A DNA stretch of 64,000 bases, from positions 19,245,088-19,309,087 of the forward strand of contig OZ025249.1 of the NCBI GenBank assembly GCA_964019135.1. Direction: 5' to 3'. This document shows, piece after piece, positions 58,301 through 64,000 of this stretch. Within the stretch, counting starts at the first letter, position 1. Each line of letters starts with the position of its first letter. Source of the DNA: Arenicola marina. Taxonomy: Eukaryota; Annelida; Polychaeta; Arenicolidae. The notes under the pieces were generated by a model. It saw nothing but the letters and a program-made list of their open reading frames with translations. It did no database searches and was not told the origin of the DNA. A program made the translations under genes and the position numbers.

Positions 58301-61300
58301 TCTCAGGGTCAGTACCAAGGCTCTCAGGGTCAGTACCAAGGATCCCAGGGTCAGTACCAAGGCTCAGGGTCCGTACCAATTAGGCTCTTAGGGTCAGTAC
58401 CAAGGCTCTCAAGGTCAGTACCAAGGCTCTCAGGGTCAAGACCGAGGCTCTCAGGCTCAATATACCAAAGCTCTCACGGTCAGTACCAAGGCTCCCAGGG
58501 TCAGTACCAAGGTTCTTAGGGTCAGTACCAAGGCTCTCAGTGTCCGTACCAAGGCTCTCGGGGTCAGTACCAAGGCGCCCATGGTCAGTAGCAAGGTTCT
58601 CAGGATCAGTACCAAGGTTCTCAGGGTCAGTACCAAGGTTCTCAGAGTCAGTATCAAGGCTCTCAGGGTCAGTACCAAGGATCCCAGGGTCAGTACCAAG
58701 GCTCAGGGTCCGTACCAATTAGGCTCTCAGGGTCAGTACCAAGGCTCTCAGTGTTCGTACCAAGGCTCTCAGGGTCAGTACCAAGGCTCTCAGGGTCAGT
58801 ACCAAGGCTCTCAGTGTCAGTACCAAGGCTGTCAGGGTCAGTACCAAGGCTCTCAGGGTCAGTACCAAGGCTCTCAGGACCAGTACCAAGGATCCCAGGG
58901 TCAGTACCAAGGCTCAGGGTCCGTACCAATTAGGCTCTCAGGGTCAGTACCAAGGCTCTCAAGGTCAGTACCAAGGCTCTCAGGGTCAAGACCGAGGCTC
59001 TCAGTCTCAGTATACCAAAGCTCTCAGGGTCAGTACCAAGGCTCTCAGTGTCCGTACCAAGGCTCTCGGGGTCAGTACCAAGGCGCCCATGGTCAGTAGC
59101 AAGGCTCTCAGGGTCAGTACCAAGGCTCTCAGTGTCAGTACCAAGATTCTCAGGATCAGTACCAAGGTTCTCAGGGTCAGTACCAAGGTTCTCAGGGTCA
59201 GTATCAAGGCTCTCAGGGTCAGTACCAAGGCACTCAGGGTCAGTACCAAGGCTCTCAGGGTCAGTACCAAGGCACTCAGGGTCAGTACCAAGGCGCCCAG
59301 GGTCAGTACCAAGGCTCTCAGGGTCCAGTCCAAGGCTCTCAGTGTCAGTACCAAGGCTCTCAGGGTCAGTACCAAGGCTCTCAGGGTCCAGTCCAAGGCT
59401 CTCAGTGTCAGTACCAAGGCTATCAGGGTCAGTACCAAGGCTCTCAGGGTCAGTACCAAGGCTCTCAGGGTCAGTACCAAGGCACTCAGGGTCAGTACCA
59501 AGGCTTTCAGTGTCAGTACCAAGGCACTCAGGGTCAGTACCAAGGCGCCCAGGGTCAGTACCAAGGTTCTCAGGGTCAGTACCAAGGCTCTCAGGGTCAG
59601 TACAAAGGCTCTCAGGGTCAGTACCAAGGTTCTCAGGGTCAGTACCAAGGCTTTCAGGGGCAGTTCCAAGGCTCTCAGGGTCAGTCGTGTTTCACATATT
59701 TCTTCTCCGTGCCTGGTGAATAACCCCCACCCCCTGTCTCCAGACGACCACGGAGGCGCTGAAGAAGCAGGTGAAGGAAGAGATTCACACGAAGACTGTC
59801 CTGGGAGCGCGCATCAAGGCCGATGCGACCGAATACAAGGACGTGTTGGCGGAGGGCAATGTGAAGAGAGACATGGTGAGACATCTCTACATTGTCCGGC
59901 ACCCTAACGCTTATGCGGCAGATATATCTGGTCCTTTGTTAGTCATTTATAAGATTTGTTTAATTAATTCATATCGCTATTCCTGTGAACGGAACTGGCT
60001 CTCCGAGTCTTGTGTTAAGGAGTCCGGTTTGTGGTTTCCTTGTGTTAGGTTCTTGTCAGTTGGAGTGTGATACCTCTCACTAATTAAGCCATACCCGCCA
60101 TGTCAGGTCAGCCGAAAAGCCGAAGAAGTGGAGAATGCGGTCGCTTCTCTTGGGACCAAAGTCGAAAAGTTACGGAGCTTACACAATGACAAGAGTAAAG
60201 TAAGTGTTTCACCTTGCGTGCTTGCTCTACGTCTGGACAATGAAGGGATTCTAGTATTTTCAGCCGCAAATCAACCCTTGGAGAAGCGATGCAACCGTAA
60301 GATTCGTTGCTGATGATGTAAAATCCGTTCTAATTGATTGGTTAAGAGTAACTCCTTATGTCACGTTATGCTTCGCCACAGATACTTAGACACGTTGGCA
60401 TGTAGATCCAGGCGTAAGCAGCGCACCAGCTAGAGGCACGCGTAGTGGTCAGGCACGTTGACTGATATGTCAGTCAGATTATGAGAAGACAGCTACACAA
60501 CAGTGTGTTCTAAAATATATCTACGCTGGCTAGACACCATCGTTGTTCTGTGAATCCGCAGCTCGACTAAATCTATTGCGATGTTTTCGTTCGTTACAGA
60601 ATATAGACAAATATAAGGGGGAATTATCTGATATAAGAGACGGGAAAACAAAAGTGACCGATGCGTCCAATCAGAGGATGACCCAACTGCAGCCTGCCCA
60701 CGACAAGGCCAAGGTAGGTTACGTTACTTTTATCATTGATATCCGTCCGGCCTTCTGCGCAAGTAGCTGGGCTGACAGTAGTATATGTATTCCACCTCGC
60801 TATAACACTTAGGGATTCCGTGAAATGACGTAGCGGTCACTTGATCCAGAACGTATCGCGTGTTCAGGATCAGTAGTGGCAGCTTTCTAAAAACCTGCAC
60901 ACTTACAAGCTCAATTTCCACCGAAATATTGACAAGACGGGCTGGAGATTACTGCGGTATTGCTCCTAATGTCACATAGACATTAAAATATCTGCCCACC
61001 TAGACGGCGTTTGCGAATGTACGTCATTTTTCCCTGACAAAACTTGGGGAGTTTCCCCGGGGGATGACCATACCAGCTGTGTCTTATAACTGTTATAAAT
61101 TATAATAAAATTATTTATTTAAATGCGAAGCGAAGCAGATTTATGCTACAATGCAGAAATACTGTTTGAAGCCACACGGCTTGTGGTTCCTTTGTTTCAA
61201 GACGGAGTTGCAGAAGGAGCAGCAGGCACTAGAACAGTTTGAACGGCGGCTGGACACGATGGAGAAGAAGACAAAGGAGATGACGGAGCAGGGCGCCATG

Positions 61301-64000
61301 ATGACCAAGTCCATGGCTAAGACTCAGACCGCCATCACACAGCTACAGTAAGTGACAAGGGTCCATGGCCAAGACTCAGACCGCCATCACACAGCTACAG
61401 TAAGTGACAAGGGTCCATGGCCAAGACTCAGACCGCCATCACACAGCTACGGTAAGTGACAAGGGTCCATGGCCAAGACTCAGACCGCCATCACACAGCT
61501 ACAGTAAGTGACAAGGGTCCATGGCCAAGACTCAGACCGCCATCACACAGCTACAGTAAGTGACAAGGGTCCATGGCCAAGACTCAGACCGCCATCACCC
61601 AGCTACAGTAAGTGACAAGGGTCCATGGCCAAGACTCAGACCGCCATCACACAGCTACGGTAAGTGACAAGGGTCCATGGCCAAGACTCAGACCGCCATC
61701 ACACAGCTACAGTAAGTGACAAGGGTCTATGGCCAAGACTCAGACCGCCATCACACAGCTACAGTAAGTGACAAGGGTCCATGGCCAAGACTCAGACCGC
61801 CATCACACAGCTACGGTAAGTGACAAGGGTCCATGGCCAAGACTCAGACCGCCATCACACAGCTACAGTAAGTGACAATGGTCCATGGCCAAGACTCAGA
61901 CCGCCATCACACAGCTACAGTAAGTGACAAGGGTCCATGGCCAAGACTCAGACCGCCATCACCCAGCTACAGTAAGTGACAAGGGTCCATGGCCAAGACT
62001 CAGACCGCCATCACACAGCTACGGTAAGTGACAAGGGTCCATGGCCAAGACTCAGACCGCCATCACACAGCTACAGTAAGTGACAAGGGTCCATGGCCAA
62101 GACTCAGACCGCCGTCACACAGCTACAGTAAGTGACAAGGGTCCATGGCCAAGACTCAGACCGCCATCACACAGCTACAGTAAGTGACAAGGGTCCATGG
62201 CCAAGACTCAGACCGCCATCACACAGCTACAGTAAGTGACAATGGTCCATGGCCAAGACTCAGACCGCCATCACACAGCTACAGTAAGTGACAAGGGTCC
62301 ATGGCCAAGACTCAGACCGCCATCACCCAGCTACAGTAAGTGACAAGGGTCCATGGCCAAGACTCAGACCGCCATCACACAGCTACGGTAAGTGACAAGG
62401 GTCCATGGCCAAGACTCAGACCGCCATCACACAGCTACAGTAAGTGACAAGGGTCCATGGCCAAGACTCAGACCGCCGTCACACAGCTACAGTAAGTGAC
62501 AAGGGTCCATGGCCAAGACTCAGACCGCCATCACACAGCTACAGTAAGTGACAAGGGTCCATGGCCAAGACTCAGACCGCCGTCACACAGCTACAGTAAG
62601 TGACAAGGGTCCATGGCCAAGACTCAGACCGCCATCACACAGCTACAGTAAGTGACAAGGGTCCATGGCCAAGACTCAGACCGCCATCACACAGCTACAG
62701 TAAGTGACAAGGGTCCATGGTCAAGACTCAGACCGCCATCACACAGCTACAGTAGATGACAAGGGTCCATGGCCAGGACTCAGACCGCCATCACCCAGCT
62801 ACAGTAAGTGACAAGGGTCCATGGCCAAGACTCAGACCGCCATCACCCAGCTACACTAAGTGACAAGGGTCCATGGCCAGGACTCAGACCGCCGTCACAC
62901 AGCTACAGTAAGTGACAAGGGTCCATGGTCAAGACTCAGACCGCCGTCACACAGCTACAGTAAGTGACAAGGGTCCATGGTCAAGACTCAGACCGCCGTC
63001 ACACAGCTACAGTAAGTGACAAGGGTCCATGGCCAAGACTCAGACCGCCATCACACAGCTACAGTAAGTGACAACGGTCCATGGTCAAGACTCAGACCGC
63101 CATCACACAGCTACAGTAAGTGACAAGGGTCCATGGCCAAGACTCAGACCGCCATCACCCAGCTACAGTAAGTGACAAGGGTCCATGGCCAAGACTCAGA
63201 CCGCCATCACCCAGCTACACTAAGTGACAAGGGTCCATGGCCAAGACTCAGACCGCCATCACACAGCTACGGTAAGTGACAAGGGTCCATGGCCAAGACT
63301 CAGACCCCCATCACACAGCTACAGTAAGTGACAAGGGTCCATGGCCAAGACTCAGACCGCCATCACACAGCTACAGTAAGTGACAAGGGTCTATGGCCAA
63401 GACTCAGACCGCCATCACACAGCTACAGTAAGTGACAAGGGTCTATGGCCAAGACTCAGACCGCCATCACACAGCTACAGTAAGTGACAAGGGTCCATGG
63501 CCAAGACTCAGACCGCCATCACACAGCTACAGTAAGTGACAAGGGTCCATGGCCAAGACTCAGACCACCATCACCCAGCTACAGTAAGTGACAAGGGTCC
63601 ATGGCCAAGACTCAGACCGCCATCACACAGCTACAGTAAGTTACAAGGGTCCATGGCCAAGACTCAGACCACCATCACCCAGCTACAGTAAGTGACAAGG
63701 GTCCATGGCCAAGACTCAGACCGCCATCACACAGCTACAGTAAGTTACAAGGGCCCATGGCCAAGACTCAGACCACCATCACCCAGCTACAGTAAGTGAC
63801 AAGGGTCCATGGCCAAGACTCAGACCGCCATCACCCAGCTACACTAAGTGACAAGGGTCCATGGCCAAGACTCAGACCGCCATCACACAGCTACAGTAAG
63901 TGACAAGGGTCCATGGCCAAGACTCTGACCGCTATCACACAGCTACAGTAAGTGACAAGGGTCCATGGCCAAGACTCAGACCGCCGTCACACAGCTACAC
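52306..64000 (+). CDS. CCDC178: CCDC178-like coiled-coil protein, 17 exons, 3' end beyond window
   Basis: Long coiled-coil protein of unknown biochemical role. Coding exons: 52306-52351, 52553-52606, 52835-53056, 53286-53375, 53620-53850, 54103-54253, 54889-54958, 55220-55362, 56260-56413, 56555-56632, 56716-56811, 57388-57524, 57851-58034, 59744-59875, 60107-60199, 60600-60713, 61202-61347. All phases agree over 2,141 nt (713 residues and two bases). Human CCDC178 has, from memory, about 870 residues. Support for the name: the ELPLAVQREHEA string with the WHL that follows it resembles human CCDC178, and the gene is next to ASXL, as human CCDC178 is next to ASXL3. Composition is Glu/Lys/Gln-rich with heptad spacing from about residue 140 on. 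Two introns begin with donor-containing minisatellites. Weakest exons: 4 (poor acceptor) and 10 (poor donor). Confidence 0.85.
52553..52606 (+). CDS. CCDC178: CCDC178-like exon 2 (acidic)
   Basis: Encodes HDDDEEDIGLDSISEAG between TTTATGCAG and GGTG|GTAAAT. Phase 1 in and out. Confidence 0.78.
52835..53056 (+). CDS. CCDC178: CCDC178-like exon 3
   Basis: Encodes DTVAPLPEGWPKIPQIF and continues into a helical-looking segment (SVEKATSHLEMLQNVIEERF). Acceptor AATATTGTAG, donor TCAG|GTAAAT. Confidence 0.88.
53286..53375 (+). CDS. CCDC178: CCDC178-like exon 4 (tentative)
   Basis: Open reading SSRKQLTFETTQQHETSLSI between TTTGACAAG and TTAG|GTGATT. The acceptor tract is poor, but the phases fit both neighbours and the exon is a multiple of three, so it could be skipped without a frameshift. 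Confidence 0.6.
53620..53850 (+). CDS. CCDC178: CCDC178-like exon 5 (start of coiled coil)
   Basis: Encodes DKPGARTVEWRDEGSGPYLG, then LLAKLENDRQETRAALQRER, ending MSELPLAVQR. The last string continues into EHEA of exon 6 and is the best family marker. Donor AGAG|GTAAAT. Confidence 0.9.
54103..54253 (+). CDS. CCDC178: CCDC178-like exon 6
   Basis: Encodes EHEACAMDINELKWHLAYRT and LNSKLKDDIEFVKKH. Acceptor TTGTCTACAG, donor AT|GTAAGT. Confidence 0.9.
54889..54958 (+). CDS. CCDC178: CCDC178-like exon 7
   Basis: Encodes PLVQEKLDLEQDAMDRIELA then QME. Acceptor ACAATGCAG, donor GAG|GTATAT. Confidence 0.87.
55220..55362 (+). CDS. CCDC178: CCDC178-like exon 8
   Basis: Encodes TDDELAVTNERFDNVENKSD and NLLKEDLDHVRTELQTA. 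Acceptor CATCTATAG, donor CCAG|GTGGGT. Confidence 0.88.
55688..55930 (-). mobile_element. tRNA-derived SINE, most complete copy
   Basis: On the minus strand the element begins with a tRNA-like head: A box TAGCTCAATGGGT (55902-55914) and B box GGTTCGAGCCC (55833-55843), separated by about 60 nt because of a long CCTCTGGCCACCTGAGAGG hairpin-like insert. A roughly 120-bp unrelated body follows. It sits in intron 8 of the CCDC178-like gene, antisense to it. Three partial copies occur at 34811, 46632 and 49819. Confidence 0.78.
56260..56413 (+). CDS. CCDC178: CCDC178-like exon 9
   Basis: Encodes NALSNAKKTHDSYVHSCHDY and AEELKEQKTKEQNAQATEER. Acceptor TCCTTTGTAG, donor AAG|GTACGT. Confidence 0.9.
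56555..56632 (+). CDS. CCDC178: CCDC178-like exon 10 (tentative cassette)
   Basis: Encodes ARLNRVLDELATPDETNFSD and VEDNIQ between GATAACCAG and CAA|GTATAA. It starts and ends in phase 0, so it can be included or skipped. The donor is weak; coding look and frame fit are the support. Confidence 0.55.
56716..56811 (+). CDS. CCDC178: CCDC178-like exon 11
   Basis: Encodes VKELQDQIKAAEFEHRKLDN and LLTTKYENN. Acceptor GTCATCTCAG, donor AAC|GTACGT. Confidence 0.9.
57388..57524 (+). CDS. CCDC178: CCDC178-like exon 12
   Basis: Encodes ERLYADSVARRKQEVADRTD and LRQLTRSNNEHDMDIEDIGK. Acceptor GCGCTTCAG, donor TG|GTTAGT. Confidence 0.88.
57851..58034 (+). CDS. CCDC178: CCDC178-like exon 13 (donor copied into minisatellite)
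   Basis: Encodes IRQKQLDERNLERMAKEVAR and on to QLRKEEEKCIQSEMALR. The donor AGG|GTCAGT is the first copy of a 21-bp repeat that continues for 1.65 kb. Using a later donor would add VSTKALR-type heptads in frame, up to a TAG at 58389. Confidence 0.87.
58025..59685 (+). repeat. CCDC178: 21-bp minisatellite at exon 13 / intron 13 boundary
   Basis: About 79 copies of CTCTCAGGGTCAGTACCAAG plus G. The first ten bases (GGCTCTCAGG) are the end of exon 13 and the GTCAGT that follows is its splice donor. Most copies keep a usable CAGG|GTCAGT. Irregular units (GGGTCCGTACCAATTAGG) appear three times, at about 58370, 58712 and 58925, marking larger duplicated blocks. Open frames in all directions are repeat artefacts, except that the exon 13 frame itself stays open to 58391. 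Confidence 0.95.
59744..59875 (+). CDS. CCDC178: CCDC178-like exon 14
   Basis: Encodes TTEALKKQVKEEIHTKTVLG and DATEYKDVLAEGNVKRDM. Acceptor CCTGTCTCCAG, 58 bp after the minisatellite ends; donor ATG|GTGAGA. Confidence 0.9.
60107..60199 (+). CDS. CCDC178: CCDC178-like exon 15
   Basis: Encodes VSRKAEEVENAVASLGTKVE and KLRSLHNDKSK. Acceptor CCATGTCAG, donor AAA|GTAAGT. Confidence 0.88.
60600..60713 (+). CDS. CCDC178: CCDC178-like exon 16
   Basis: Encodes NIDKYKGELSDIRDGKTKVT and NQRMTQLQPAHDKAK. Acceptor TTCGTTACAG, donor AAG|GTAGGT. Confidence 0.88.
61202..61347 (+). CDS. CCDC178: CCDC178-like exon 17 (donor copied into minisatellite)
   Basis: Encodes TELQKEQQALEQFERRLDTM and KSMAKTQTAITQL. 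Acceptor TTTGTTTCAAG. The donor CTACA|GTAAGT leaves two bases. Reading through it meets TAA at once (CAG TAA), so only the first donor, or a splice from it, keeps the frame open. Confidence 0.85.
61309..64000 (+). repeat. CCDC178: 52-bp minisatellite at exon 17 / intron 17 boundary, runs off window
   Basis: About 51 copies at 52-bp spacing. Each holds about 39 bases copied from the end of exon 17 (GTCCATGGCCAAGACTCAGA then CCGCCATCACACAGCTACA) and 13 bases that begin with the GTAAGTGACAAGG donor side. Copies with CTACGGTAAGT and CTACACTAAGT alter or destroy the donor. The end of the array is not in the window. Confidence 0.96.

Noticed and set aside
58007..59907. Long plus and minus frames across the 21-bp array (QYQGSQG, VPRLSGS, LVLTLRA)
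   Set aside because: Repeat artefacts in unused frames; only the continuation of exon 13 to 58391 has a possible biological sense.

Overview
This window is a piece of a large, repeat-rich animal genome. Genes are split by many small introns, splice sites follow GT-AG, and about a third of the sequence is tandem arrays. The gene content (a SoxF transcription factor, one Additional sex combs-like gene, one CCDC178-like gene), the intronic minisatellites that start at 5' splice sites, the tRNA-derived SINE and the frequent poly-G tracts fit an invertebrate deuterostome, most likely an amphioxus (Branchiostoma). The species is an inference; no sequence database was used.

Layout. 1-1990: 30-bp satellite. 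1990-6170: unique DNA with a 12-bp array interrupted by a small inverted-repeat element, and CTCF-like motifs. 6224-8001 (minus): last exon of SoxF, carrying the end of the HMG box and the beta-catenin-binding motif; its first exon is not visible. 9228-9427: a 200-N gap. 9480-19725: arrays with units of 15, 34, 25, 37 and 28 bp, and a possible THAP first exon. 21236-24907: 13-bp GC-rich array. 26027-32260: 40-bp satellite of about 156 copies with long-range duplications. 32260-35190: no gene, but dispersed repeats.

35557-50904 (minus): a complete ASXL gene. I could assemble 12 coding exons whose phases all agree, giving 4,452 nt (1,483 residues): HARE-HTH at the N-terminus, DEUBAD in the middle, PHD finger at the C-terminus. 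52306-64000 (plus): the first 17 coding exons of a coiled-coil gene that I call CCDC178, running off the right edge. The two genes are head to head across about 1.4 kb, which probably holds a shared promoter. Human ASXL3 and CCDC178 are also neighbours, so this looks like an old gene pair.

The most unusual feature is a recurring structure. Three introns of these two neighbouring genes begin with a minisatellite whose repeat unit contains the end of the preceding exon plus its GT splice donor (77 bp x 9 in ASXL; 21 bp x about 79 and 52 bp x about 51 in the CCDC178-like gene). Each array is a ladder of copied 5' splice sites. In one case the copies are in frame and could lengthen the protein by seven residues at a time; in the other two, passing the first donor meets a stop at once or within about 20 codons. 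The very long open frames elsewhere lie inside satellites and are not genes.
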